64,000 bases of DNA from Lampris incognitus. Its lineage: Eukaryota > Chordata > Actinopteri > Lampriformes > Lampridae. The number at the start of each line of letters is the position of its first letter. Positions within the stretch are counted from its first letter, which is position 1. Made by a program: the position numbers and the translations under genes. Below are positions 33,930-62,299 of the stretch, one piece after another. The notes under the pieces were generated by a model. The model had not been told where the DNA came from. It worked only from the letters and a program-made list of their open reading frames with translations, and ran no database searches. The stretch is from contig NC_079220.1 of NCBI RefSeq assembly GCF_029633865.1, forward strand, positions 58,640,937-58,704,936, read 5' to 3'.

Positions 33930-34495
33930 TTAACTTGCCGGCACCCATACCAACATGTACCCTGGCTCTGCCAAATGACAGAAGCTAAGCAAGTGTTGGC
34001 TTGGCTAGTACTTGGATGGAAGACCTCCCGGGAAAACTCGAGTTGCTGCCAGAAGTGGTGTTGGTGGGCCAGTAGGGGGCAGTCTTCCCTGTGTTCCTAA
34101 TAAAAACAACAAATATCAAATCCCAATGCCCAGGTGCAGTGAAGGGGACACTGTGCTGTAGGAGATGCCGTCCTTCAGGTGAGACGTTAAACCAGATCCT
34201 GACTCACTGGCACTTATCACAAACAGTAGGGGGTTACCCGGTGTCCTGGCAACATTCCCAACCTGGCTCTCTCCATCTGGCCACCTCATCATCTTCTCCC
34301 CCCCTCAGTGATTGGCTCAATGATTCCCCCCTCTCAAGCTGATGTGAGTGTTCTGGTGCAAAATGGCTGGCGTGCATCACCCAGGTGGTGCTGCACATTG
34401 GTGGTGGTTGAGGTGTCCCCCCCCCCCCCCCTTCACTGTTAAGCACTTGGGGTGTCTAGAAAAGCGCTAAATAAATATTATTATTATTATTAACA
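33930..34495 (+). repeat. 5S rRNA-derived SINE (SINE3 type)
   Basis: The first 120 bases resemble 5S rRNA: CACCCATACCAACATGTACC, AGAAGCTAAGCAAGTGTTGG, TAGTACTTGGATGGAAGACC, TCCCGGGAAAA. The body follows, with a tail of TTAAGCACTTGGGGTGTCTA and GAAAAGCGCTAAATAAATATT plus ATT repeats, as in SINE3 elements that share an L2/CR1-type tail. Confidence 0.9.
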
Positions 34496-34528
34496 TTAGT
34501 AAATGAATTGTAGAATACAAATGAGCTG

Positions 34529-34534
34529 TTTATT
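34529..34534 (-). terminator. GTPBP1: Candidate GTPBP1 polyadenylation signal
   Basis: AATAAA on the minus strand, about 1.08 kb past the GTPBP1 stop codon. An ATTAAA also occurs on this strand near 34,602. Confidence 0.35.
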
Positions 34535-35615
34535 TCTTAATACATTGGAAAAAGGAAGATGGTGCCCAGAAGGAAGGATGCACCACAGGTAAGTTCATAA
34601 AGTGTTTAATAATGCTCATTATGTCTGAGGCAAACTGGTAAAATCTCCACAACATGTAAACAGCAATGAGACAACCCATGAGGAACTAGACATACAAAGG
34701 ACACTGTAAGTACTGAATTTCTTACAATCATGAACTGTTAGGAGTGAAGACATGATGCACTATGTTCATACCTACTGTATCATACTACTGTAAAAAGGTT
34801 CTGTAGATGGAACGACTGATGGCAGGAGCTTAAGAGACACTACTGTGTGTTATAAGAGCACAAGTGAGATGCTGGGTGAATGAAGACCATCTCCAAGAAC
34901 TGGATTTCTGCATTCATGGTAAATAATTGTGGTCAGTTAAAAAATCTGACAGTTTTTTTTTCCTATATTAACTTTAAAACCACAGCATGCCTTCTGCTAC
35001 ATTCTTTTTTTTCCCATACATTTTTGTACACAACTTTCCATTCACAACTAATAACTATATTACATATGCAATATATAAATATCACATGGAACTGTGTTCC
35101 ACTGCAGAGACGAAGGGAATGCATTTCAATTCATAGCTGCTCATATCGGTACTGGACCCTTCACCTGGTGTTCAGCTACACTGACGTGATGTATGAAGTG
35201 AAGAGGATTGCTGAGGGACTTGTGTTTCCAAACCAAAGGCCGGTCCCTTTGTTTCTGTTCTTGTGGTGTTGGATGAAAGTTGAGTTGTAGATTTTGTGAC
35301 ACCATTGATGTAACGCTCGATGAAAATTAAGTTCACAAACACCAGGCTTGATCTGAACGACCATCATTTTACAAGAGTGAAGGCAGCTGGCAAAAAAGGA
35401 AAAAAAATGGGCAAGGGAGAGCAAACGGTTTTGTTTTGGATGGAGGTCCCCCTGCCATCCTCCCTGATGGTGCAGGGATTCTTGCTGTAATGGTGCCTGC
35501 TGCACAGGAAGGCGTGTGAAAAAGACCAAGGGATGCGTTTGTTTCTGTCGTGGTCCAAAGACTGGTTTCCTTCTTCGAGTGAAGACACTTGATGGGGGGG
35601 GGATGGGCAGGTAGT

Positions 35616-52946
<17,331 letters not shown>

Positions 52947-53345
52947 TACTCAGCCGCCGCTCCCGGACACACGGCGGCGTAGAAGAGCTAGCGGGGGGGG
53001 GTTAAGGGGGGGGTTGGTCGTTGCAGTGATGGAGCGGAGCGCCCTGGAGGAAGTCAGCGCAGCCGGACGCCACACCTGAACAAGCGCTTGGGTCGCGATG
53101 TGGCAGAGAGACGCGCTAATGACACAACACAACAGACACACACGTACGTGTGCGGCGCTACGCGTCCTGCCCGCAGCACATCTTCACACGCACGCACACA
53201 CACGCACACACGCAGCCACCGCGGCCAAAGTCACCAGGGGGGCGGGGCCAGGCCGAGCGCGCCACGCCTGCGCTTAAGTGGCCAATGGCGCCAAAGCTGA
53301 TTATAAACACCGCGCAAGCGGACCAATCGGGCCGAGGGGGTCGTT
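52947..53345 (-). promoter_or_regulatory. GTPBP1: GTPBP1 promoter and 5' UTR (CpG-rich)
   Basis: The coding start is GTAATGGCGGCGGTG (minus strand), with an ATGGCGGC context that resembles a YY1-type initiator element. Two CCAAT-box sequences lie upstream (about 53,281 CCAATGG and 53,323 CCAATCG, plus-strand reading). G and C runs and many CpG dinucleotides are present, with no TATA box. This fits a housekeeping CpG-island promoter. Confidence 0.65.
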
Positions 53346-53368
53346 CATATAATTACAGACCGGGATGG

Positions 53369-53515
53369 AACATGTCAAACTACGCCACCTGCTGGACACA
53401 GTCGTAGAAAACAATTCTCCCTCATTCCCCATAATGCGAGGGCCCTTGTGTGCCACCTCAACTAGTTCAAATCAGGATCAAATGTTTGCATTTTGATAAC
53501 ATAAACATTATATAT
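53369..53515 (+). repeat. Direct duplication, copy 1
   Basis: AACTACGCCACCTGCTGGAC, GAAAACAATTCTCC, CAACTAGTTCAAATC and CATAAACATTATATAT recur in order at 54,057-54,205. Confidence 0.85.
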
Positions 53516-53622
53516 GTGTGTATGTTTATTATATACGTTTATAATAAACATGTAATGTTTATGTTTACAATAAAACATAAGTATGTATGTAATATAATAA
53601 TATTACATATATAATAATGTTT

Positions 53623-53975
53623 AGGGCGGCATAGTGGCACAGTGGTTGGCACGGTCGCCTCACAGCAAGAAGGTCCTGGGTCCAACCTTGGTGGGTCGTC
53701 CTCTGAGTGGAGTTTGCATGTTCTCCCCGTGTCTGTGTGGGTTTCCTCCGGGGGCTCCGGTTTCTTCCCAGCTGAACTGGCTGTACTAAATTGTCCCTAG
53801 GTGTGTGTGAGTGTGTGTGTGTGTGTGTGTGTGAGTGTGAGTGTGTGTGTGTGTGTGTGGGCCCTGTGATGGTCTGGCGGCCTGTCCAGGGTGTCTCCCC
53901 GCCTGCCATCCAGTGACTGCTGGGATAGGCTCCAGCAGGGTAAGCGGTTAAGGTAATGGATGGATGTATGGTTAT
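53623..53975 (+). repeat. DANA-like tRNA-SINE (V-SINE type)
   Basis: The head GGGCGGCATAGTGGCACAGT with TCGCCTCACAGCAAGAAGGT resembles the pol III box arrangement. The core is GTGGAGTTTGCATGTTCTCC and GTGGGTTTCCTCCGG; then a TG run; then GCGGCCTGTCCAGGGTGTCT; ending in ATGGATGGATG. The core matches what I know of zebrafish DANA. Confidence 0.85.
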
Positions 53976-54056
53976 AAGAAACATTATAAGCATTATATAT
54001 ACGTATATATATAACCAGGCTTAAATTAAAGTTTTTTTCCCTAGGTCTCTTAGGGA

Positions 54057-54197
54057 ATGTGCCAAACTACGCCACCTGCTGGACAAATTCATAGAAAACA
54101 ATTCTCCTGCGTTCCCCATAATACGGGGGCCCTTGTGCGCCACCTTCTCAACTAGTTCAAATCCGGATCAAATCTAGATGTTTACATTTTCATAAAC

Positions 54198-54205
<8 letters not shown>
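54057..54205 (+). repeat. Direct duplication, copy 2
   Basis: Second copy of 53,369-53,515. The duplication unit is about 690 bases; the SINE at 53,623 lies between the copies. Confidence 0.85.

Positions 54206-54239
<34 letters not shown>
54204..54239. repeat. (AT)n microsatellite
   Basis: Pure AT run, the target region of the Tc1 fold-back element. Confidence 0.95.
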
Positions 54240-54242
<3 letters not shown>

Positions 54243-55436
54243 TACCGTTCAAAAGTTTGGGATCACCCAAACAATTTTGTGTTTTCCATGAAAAGTCACA
54301 CTTATTCACCACCATATGTTGTGAAATGAATAGAAAATAGAGTCAAGACATTGACAAGGTTAGAAATAATGATTTGTATTTGAAATAAGATTTTTTTTAC
54401 ATCAAACTTTGCTTTCGTCAAAGAATCCTCCATTTGCAGCAATTACAGCATTGCAGACCTTTGGCATTCTAGCTGTTAATTTGTTGAGGTAATCTGGAGA
54501 AATTGCACCCCACGCTTCCAGAAGCAGCTCCCACAAGTTGGATTGGTTGGATGGGCACTTCTTTGAGCAGATTGAGTTTCTGGAGCATCACATTTGTGGG
54601 GTCAATTAAACGCTCAAAATGGCCAGAAAAAGAGAACTTTCATCTGAAACTCGACAGTCTATTCTTGTTCTTAGAAATGAAGGCTATTCCATGCGAGAAA
54701 TTGCTAAGAAATTGAAGATTTCCTACACCGGTGTGTACTACTCCCTTCAGAGGACAGCACAAACAGGCTCTAACCAGAGTAGAAAAAGAAGTGGGAGGCC
54801 GCGTTGCACAACTGAGCAAGAAGATAAGTACATTAGAGTCTCTAGTTTGAGAAACAGACGCCTCACAGGTCCCCAACTGGCATCTTCATTAAATAGTACC
54901 TGTTAGAGCCTGTTTGTGCTGTCCTCTGAAGGGAGTAGTACACACCGGTGTAGGAAATCTTCAATTTCTTAGCAATTTCTCGCATGGAATAGCCTTCATT
55001 TCTAAGAACAAGAATAGACTGTCGAGTTTCAGATGAAAGTTCTCTTTTTCTGGCCATTTTGAGCGTTTAATTGACCCCACAAATGTGATGCTCCAGAAAC
55101 TCAATCTGCTCAAAGAAGTGCCCATCCAACCAATCCAACTTGTGGGAGCTGCTTCTGGAAGCGTGGGGTGCAATTTCTCCAGATTACCTCAACAAATTAA
55201 CAGCTAGAATGCCAAAGGTCTGCAATGCTGTAATTGCTGCAAATGGAGGATTCTTTGACGAAAGCAAAGTTTGATGTAAAAAAAATCTTATTTCAAATAC
55301 AAATCATTATTTCTAACCTTGTCAATGTCTTGACTCTATTTTCTATTCATTTCACAACATATGGTGGTGAATAAGTGTGACTTTTCATGGAAAACACGAA
55401 ATTGTTTGGGTGATCCCAAACTTTTGAACGGTAGTG
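54240..55436. mobile_element. Fold-back Tc1/mariner-type element, two inverted arms
   Basis: The left arm (54,240-54,771) and right arm (54,904-55,436) are inverted, near-identical copies of the same 5' end. Each has the end CACTACCGTTCAAAAGTTTG and the N-terminal transposase frame MARKRELSSETRQSILVLRN, EIAKKLKISYTGVYYSLQRT. The 132-base spacer continues the left frame with RKRSGRPRCTTEQEDKYIRV. TA lies directly outside both ends. There is no DDE catalytic domain, so the element is non-autonomous. Confidence 0.93.
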
Positions 55437-55445
55437 TATATATCT

Positions 55446-55749
55446 CAACACGGATACAGGAAAAAAGATTGTAATGCATAGCAGTACAGGCCTGTTTCGT
55501 GCGTCTCACACTCATCAGCTGCTAAAATTTAACATGGATTAAGTACAGAGAAAGTATATATAAATATTACAATATAAAGTATATATAAATATCGCAAGCT
55601 ATTTTTGTGCAACCACTTATAATGTATTCATTTATATATATGTAAAGATAGATGTAGGAAAAAAACTTTAATTAGCAGCTGATGAGTGCGAGACGTACGA
55701 ACCAGGCCTGTACTGCCATGCATTACAATCTTTTTTCCTGTATCCGTGT

Positions 55750-55798
<49 letters not shown>

Positions 55799-55925
55799 GA
55801 ATACATTATAAGTAGTTGCACAAAAATAGTTTGCAATATTTATATATACTTTATATTGCAATGTTCATATATACTTTATATTGCAATATTTATATATACT
55901 TTCTCTGTACTTAATCCATTTGTTA
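55446..55925. repeat. Interleaved inverted repeats around (TA)n
   Basis: Block A (55,446-55,530: CAACACGGATACAGGAAAAA and TACAGGCCTGTTTCGTGCG) has an inverted partner at 55,671-55,752. Block B (55,536-55,632: GGATTAAGTACAGAGAAAGT) has an inverted partner at 55,795-55,922. A TA run lies at 55,752-55,796. The order is A, B, A', (TA)n, B'. Confidence 0.85.
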
Positions 55926-56519
55926 AATTTAGTAAATCCATATTCCCTATATCCTTGCTCCAACATCTGAGAAGGTGAAACAAGAAATTCCAATGAGGTG
56001 AGGAGGTATGGCACTTGTGGAGACGCAATGTTTGACCCCCTCTGGTGGTCACAAAAACAACTGCCACATGCAGTCACGTGGGTGATATTTTTGAGAATAT
56101 GAGAGAATCGTTTGATCAAAATGTACTCGAATGAAGCGAGTAAACGGACACTGGAGACTACAATTGTGCCTGCTAATCAGTCATTTTAAGATGAACTGTT
56201 GATTGGGCTTGCATTTTTTTAGACTCGTCACACTCATCGATGTTCAAATGCAATGCTCTCAATTTTATTTGTCATCACATTTCAAAAAGCTTAAAAAAAA
56301 TCCCCGAGTGTAATGTAGGCCCATGGAAAAAGACAAAGATTTCATCAACTTTTACCACAAATGAAGACTGGAGAAGATGCACTGCCAATAGGCACTTTAG
56401 CAAGATGCCAACATTTTAAAAAGTAGTGTAACTTTTTGTAAATTGTGTAAGGTTGATCAGGAGCCACACAAAGGTTATGATATCTGACCTTATTATGAAA
56501 ACTGTCAAGGGAGGTCCCC

Positions 56520-56870
56520 TTTCCCCGGGTGGCATGATGGCCCAGTAGCATTGTTGCCTCACAGCAAGAAGGTCCTGGGTTCAAACCCCAGGCCATCCCA
56601 GGTACTTTGTGTGGAGTTTGCATGTTCTCCCTGCGTCTGCGGTGGGTTTTCTCCGGGTGCTCCGGTTTCCTCCACCATCAAGAAGGCATGCGTGTTAGGG
56701 TTCATACTCCTGTCTGTGCCCTTAACCGAGGCATGGCAAGACCAACTGGGGCTGGTCCCCGGGTGCTGCACGGTGGCTGCCCACTGCTCCTAGCTACACA
56801 GCTAGGATGGGTTACATGCAGAGCGTAATTTCCCTACCCTGGGGATCAATAGAGTATATCAGAATCAAAA
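56520..56870 (+). repeat. Full-length tRNA-SINE of the DANA-like core group
   Basis: Head GGGTGGCATGATGGCCCAGT, B box GGGTTCAAACCCC, core GTGGAGTTTGCATGTTCTCC, body GGGTGCTGCACGGTGGCTGC, tail TTTCCCTACCCTGGGGATCA then ATAGAGTATATC. Confidence 0.85.
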
Positions 56871-57045
56871 AGACATGCATATCAGGGTTAATACCCCTGC
56901 TTGTGCAACTGGCCAAGGCAATGGAAAGAAGAACTGGAGTTGGTCCCCGCAGCTGCAGCTGCCCACTGCTGCTCTACAATAGGATGGTTAAATGCAGAGA
57001 ACACATTCATTGTAACCCGTACAATGACAAAATGAGGTGGCTTTC
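56871..57045 (+). repeat. Second partial SINE body in tandem
   Basis: It repeats TACCCCTGCTTGTGCAACTG, GGAAAGAAGAACTGGAGTTG and GGTTAAATGCAGAG, then CAATGACAAAATG. This is a partial copy directly after the one at 56,520-56,870, in the same orientation. Confidence 0.75.
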
Positions 57046-57857
57046 TCATTTGGCTTTGGTCTTCTTGATAAGTCCCTCTCCCCGGGCATGTCTTTTCTCT
57101 TTCTCTTTACTTGTGATAAAAGTGGAAAATTAAGTCATATGAACAAGTGTCAAGTGTTATCAGTGGGGGAAATACCACTATGAAGACACGCGCTCTCCAA
57201 CGGCCTCCAACAATAACCTCAGGGGGCTTCTCAAAAGCAAGATCTCCAGAAAAGCAGCAGTGAGTGGACTGGAGTTGAATGAAAGACAGTTCATGGAGGC
57301 TAACCACGGCCTAAAGAGAACATTTCAGGGGATAATGCTCATCTGCTGAACACCATGATGAGATTTGGACCAAACCTAATTTTGGTAACTACACAGATGA
57401 GTAGTACCACAGTACTACACAAGCCTCTTTTTCTTTTAGCGTAGTTTAAAGACGGCAGTGGCCAGAGAGCTTCCAGCAGAGTGGAATGAAATAAGATTAT
57501 CTATATCCACACTGCCTCAAAGCTTCTTTGTGAGGTTAACTAGAGATAAAAATACAAAATATTACAAACTATCTTATTACTGTCTCGAGAAGAGTCCTTG
57601 CATGATAGGACACAGAAGTTTTGTAAAGCCACACATAAGTAAGAGATATGAACCTAAGAAGTCCACCAGAACAGGGGTGATATTCATGCTTATGATATTT
57701 ATGCATCTCTAAGACATGGACACGCTGTTATTTTAAGCCATCTCTAATCCTCAGTGGCATTTACCTCCTGTGGAGTAACGTATGGTATCCCACCAAGATA
57801 TCAGAAGGGATTGCTTTAAGAGTACACGGGAAACATGGGTTCCCCTAAAATTCAATT
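57046..57857. other. Intergenic, nothing recognised
   Basis: There is a plus-strand 84-codon frame at 57,458-57,712, but it shows no family motif or splice context. No repeat was named. Confidence 0.35.
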
Positions 57858-58010
57858 AAAACAAGACCAGATCGAAACCTAGTGTATGGCTGGACCGAGT
57901 ATGGTCAGTGTTGGGAGTTGTGACCAGTTTGTGACAGGGATAGGCAGTGGTAGTGTCTATAATGTGAATTCCTGGATGTCAAATGTTCATCTGCAATTTT
58001 CTGTCGGAGA
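57858..58010 (+). repeat. Interspersed repeat, unsplit copy
   Basis: ACCTAGTGTATGGCTGGACC through TCATCTGCAATTTTCTGT match the copy at 44,398-44,757. This copy shows the site without the 199-base MITE. Confidence 0.8.
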
Positions 58011-58069
58011 AACTTGGCAAAGGGAAGTGCATCGTCTTGACTGCCTGTGTCGTACATTGCATATCCTTC

Positions 58070-58483
58070 CCCAGACAGCATCCGGATGTGGGCCACTTCA
58101 GGCAATGATGCGGCACTGATGGCCTTCTTCTGGCCCTGACAAAACGCATGTGAGCCTGAAGTGGCCCACATGTGTAATAGCAAATATGGCCCAAATATGC
58201 CAAATCACATGTGGGCCTTTTTTGGCAAAGATGCGGTGCTCTGGGCAACATGTGGTCTGAATGTGACCCTGAAGTGCCCCGCGTGGTAAATGGTGACTAT
58301 GGCCCAAATATCACAAAACAAATATGGCCACCTTTGACACATATGTGACCCATGTGGCTTGGTTCTGGCCCAGATCTGGCGAACGGGCGGACCGCCCAAG
58401 TGCCATCATTCCACATGTTAAATGGGCCGGATGAAAGTGTCAGTGTGGGACATGTCCGGGCCACAGCAATTTTGCTATCTGGG
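58070..58483. mobile_element. MITE with CCCAGAYAGCA ends
   Basis: The left end is CCCAGACAGCA; the right end on the other strand is CCCAGATAGCA. The interior is rich in ATGTGGGCC and TGGCCCA phrases in both orientations, a familiar fish repeat pattern. No transposase is present. Confidence 0.65.
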
Positions 58484-58599
58484 TCCCCCAATGGTCAGCG
58501 CAAAGGGTATGCTGAAGTGGATGAAGCAACAGATGAGCTTTCACCATGTGTTATGCAAGCCTTTGTGTAATAATGCTGCCAAATGTCAATGCAGCTAAT

Positions 58600-59495
58600 G
58601 TCAATGCATCTCTATTCTTGATCTGCCTTGCCTGCTGCACATCCTTCCCAGCTTGGTCCCTCTGTCTAGCCAATCGGTACAAGTCCTTTTCTCCTTCCTT
58701 AGTGTCTAATCTGTCATACAACTCACCATACGCCTTTTCCTTTGCCTTTGCCACCTCTCTCTTTGCTTTACGCTGCATCTCCTTGTACTCCTGTGTACTT
58801 TCTTCATCTCTCTGACTATCCTACTTCTTCTTTGCCAACCTCTTCCTCTGTATAATTTGCTGTACTTCCTCATTCCACCACCAAGTCTCCTTGTCTTCCT
58901 TCCTCTGTCCTGATGACACACCCAGTACCTTCCTATCTGTCTCCCTCACTATTTCTGCAGTGGTTGTCCAGCCATCTGGCAGCTCTTCACTACCACCGAG
59001 TGCCTGTTTTAACTCCTGCCTGAACTCCACACAACAGTCTTCCTTCTTCAACTTCCACCATTTGATCTTCGGCTGTGTCTTCACTCGCTTCCTCTTCTTG
59101 GTCTCCAAAGTCATCCTACAGACCACCATCCGATGCTGCCTAGCTACGTTCTCCCCTGTCACCACCTTGCAGTCTCCAATCCCTTTTAGATGGCGCCTTC
59201 TACATAAGATATAGTCCACCTGTGTGCACTTTCCTCCACTCTTGTACGTCACCCTGTGTTCCTCCCTCTTCTTGAAATATGTATTCACCACAGCCATTTC
59301 CATCCTTTTCACAAAAGCCACCAGCATCTGTCCTTCCACATTTCTCTCCTTGACACCATACCTGCCCATCACCTCCTCATCACCTCTGTTCCCTTCACCA
59401 ACATGTCCATTGAAGTCCGCTCCAGTCACCACTCTCTCCTCCTTGGGTACCCTCTCCACCATGTCGTCCAACTCACTCCAGAATTCTCCCCATTA
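58600..59495 (-). mobile_element. RTE-type LINE endonuclease part (5' portion retained)
   Basis: A minus-strand 216-codon frame encodes an AP-type endonuclease: ADFNGHVGEGNRGDEEVMGR, MAVVNTYFKKREEHRVTYKS, CTQVDYILCRRR and ENVARQHRMVVCRM, with the catalytic-type Asn, Asp and His motifs visible. After frame changes, the linker KAKEKAYGELYDRLDTKEGE, KDLYRLARQRDQAGKDVQQA follows. The reverse transcriptase and 3' end are absent. Confidence 0.88.
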
Positions 59496-60540
59496 GGCCA
59501 CCCACCCTGTTAAAAATTAACAAATGACCCACTGACACTGAAAAAGGTAACACTGTTGTTAGCAGACTGGATTCATGGTTGCTGAAAACTAGGCTTTACA
59601 AATTATGTGTAAAAACTGAATCGAAAAACAGTTATTCCAAATAATGATAGTAATTTGTAACAATGTCAATGTCTTGGCTGATTTTTTTTTTTTATCACAA
59701 GAGAGACATAGATCCTGACACCTCATTAACTATACTTTATTTTGTCAACAGCTGAGACACATCATCTTCTCGAGCGGCTTTTGCAGAAAATACAAACAGG
59801 ATTCAGCACAACACCATTTCATTTAGATTACCTGGAATGTCTTTGTCATCGGGAACTGTATCGTCTGCAGGCCCTGTCCAGTCCATAGAAGTACCCCCTG
59901 CTATCACCCAGGCTTTGCAAGAGCTCTTTGTCCTCGTGAGGGCACAACTGGAATGTTCACCGAAAATTAATCTGGTGAGAAAGAAGTTTTTACACCAACT
60001 ACAGAAAAATATCATGAACTTTCAACTCTAATTTCTTTCCCTTATAGTGGTTGCCTATAAACAGGGTGGCAACTGGGATGGTAAGGCCGTTTTCAGGGGC
60101 GGCTGCTGCCACCCTTTGCAACTGCCACAGGATAACAGGCATTGAAAACATCATTTTGGGTTTCATCCCGGCGCCCAGCAGCTTCCCTGGGAGTCAACGA
60201 GATGGGTCCTTTTACACGGGGTGGAAAATATCTCAGTGTTTAGGCTCTTGGACAGTAGGCTTTCATAAATGTATGTTTGGTGTCCAGAAGCCCGGCTTCT
60301 CTCCGCCTCTCAGAGGAGCTATCACATGGGCTGGGAAGATTTCAGGGAGAAGTCAAGCCCAGCTTACCGACCTTTATAAGAGCAGGGTGTTCAGAAAGGC
60401 TACTTCCCTTCTGGAGTGCCAAGGCCCCCCCCCTTCAGCCAGAGTGTGAGCTGTTAATCTCAGGTGGTCGGTCGAGGGTGCCCCCTGTTAGGACTAAGAG
60501 ACACAAGGCTTCCTTTGTCCCCACTGCCATTCAGTTGTTC
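59496..60540. other. Intergenic, unexplained 132-codon frame
   Basis: A plus-strand frame runs from 60,051 to 60,449 and is not recognised; composition and context do not prove coding. No other gene or repeat was firmly identified. Confidence 0.3.
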
Positions 60541-60775
60541 AGTGGTAGCTAGTGTTCATCTGTTGTGTGCAGACCGCTTGTTTCCTTGGTTTGTATATTC
60601 GAAGTGCTTTGGTTCTCCTTGCCCCCTATGTCCTGTTGGTTTTTTGTTGTCCATCAGTGATGTGTCAGTTCTGCCTTGGTGTTTGTATGATTTGTTTTGT
60701 GTGAGAGTTTTATACATATACTGGCTGCAAACTAATTTCCCTGTAAGGGACAATAAAGACACTTTGACTATCAGT
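60541..60775 (+). repeat. LINE-like 3' tail
   Basis: ACTAATTTCCCTGTAAGGGA followed by CAATAAAGACACTTTGACT is a classical 3' end of fish LINEs (L2/Rex group). The upstream body is too diverged to assign. Confidence 0.6.
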
Positions 60776-62229
60776 TATTTTAATTCATCATGGCAAATTA
60801 CTCGCCTCCATCCCTTCAGAAGACAAAACTATTTTACTAGAAACTGTTCTATGCTCATATGCAGAGTTTTCCAAGACAGGAAAGAGCGTAGACTGAAACC
60901 TGTGTAATCAAAATTAATAACCTCGTTACTGAGACTTGTCCAGTAGGCGGATGAATTTGCCAGGGATTTTTTCCCCCGTTTAATTGACAGGACGACCTCA
61001 TTTACCTGCTAGCTTAAATATATAACTGGCTGGCTGAGCAGGTCACCGTCTCCCAGGAGAGGGTAATGGTCCACTGAGATCTTCTCAACATCTCCTTTGT
61101 CTCCACCCTGATTCAGCCAAAAGTCCGAACAGGACTCTATGCTCGCTGACTTCATGTAAAAAGAAAAGGCAGAATTTACATAAAACTAGACTTGCTAGAT
61201 TCAGAACACAGCTAGAGCATATTTGAATACACAATTTTTTGCCACTAGACTGCTGACAACTGTGCCTCCCCCGCAAGAGGAGCTCAGTTTCAGATGGTTC
61301 GATAGCCCAGCATGTGCTTGTTTGCTACAAACAGCTGAGCTTCACAAATCATATTTTTCAAGCAACACGTGGCATCTCTTCTAGACCGACTTCAGCTAAT
61401 CTGTCTGCTGGCTCAGCAACAAAAGCTCAAGTATGAGCTGGTTACACAACCAAGCATCTCCAAATTGCTCCATGTTGTAACTGACAATGTCTATGTCTGT
61501 TGTTAATTACTTGATGTGGTCTGTCAGTGAATTGAGCATCTCCTCTTTTAGTCTTACCTGTGCTTTAAGAACACAGAGTTTGAATTCCTCCGTTGACTGC
61601 CGTTATCTGATTTTATTACAAAGTTGCTTCTTTGGTGATGGTACAGGACAAAGTGTCAGATGTTATGATGGGCTCGCATCCTTTTTGGCTCTAGTTTTAG
61701 AGTCAGCTTGGTCTTTTGCTTTTCATTTGGTGAGCTTAGCTTGATACGTATAGTATGATGTCAACAATAAAACAATTAAAATTGTATACTGTGTGTGTGT
61801 GTGTGTGTGTGTTACTTATTTTGCAAGATCTAACAGTGTTGTTTCTATGTCATCAGGTCTCATGACTGTCTTGAGACCGGGACTTGGAGCAAGAGGAAAC
61901 AAATTGGGATCTGAGCCACAATAAGCTTTTGATACCAGTGTCCCCATCGACTTGCAAAAACCAGAATGTCCTTCTGTGCTCGTATTCTCATCGTTCAGAC
62001 ATCTTCACATGCCTCTTTGGATGAGGCAAACGGCGCCGTTTCAACCATCATGAAGTAACCCTTAAGCCCCTCTAGCAGCTGATGTGCTGCTACCAATTCC
62101 TGGGATAACTGATATTTAGTAAGTGCCAGAAACAAACACAACACAACCCCCCCCCTCAAAAAAAGAACAGCCAGAAAAGTCTGTGTAACCCAATCTTATC
62201 TAGATGCTCTGTATTCTTTTAAGTACATC
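60776..62229. other. Intergenic, nothing recognised apart from a (TG)n run
   Basis: A GT run lies at 61,790-61,811. No supported gene. Confidence 0.4.
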
Positions 62230-62233
62230 TCCC

Positions 62234-62236
<3 letters not shown>

Positions 62237-62296
<60 letters not shown>
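62237..62296. repeat. (TG)n microsatellite
   Basis: About 29 TG units. Confidence 0.95.

Positions 62297-62299
<3 letters not shown>

Noticed and set aside
33930-34050. 5S rRNA gene
   Set aside because: The 5S-like head is diverged and runs straight into a SINE body and tail. It is a SINE3-type element.
60051-60449. A 132-codon plus frame as a gene
   Set aside because: No recognisable domain, no splice context and a location in repeat-rich intergenic DNA. It is left as unexplained only.
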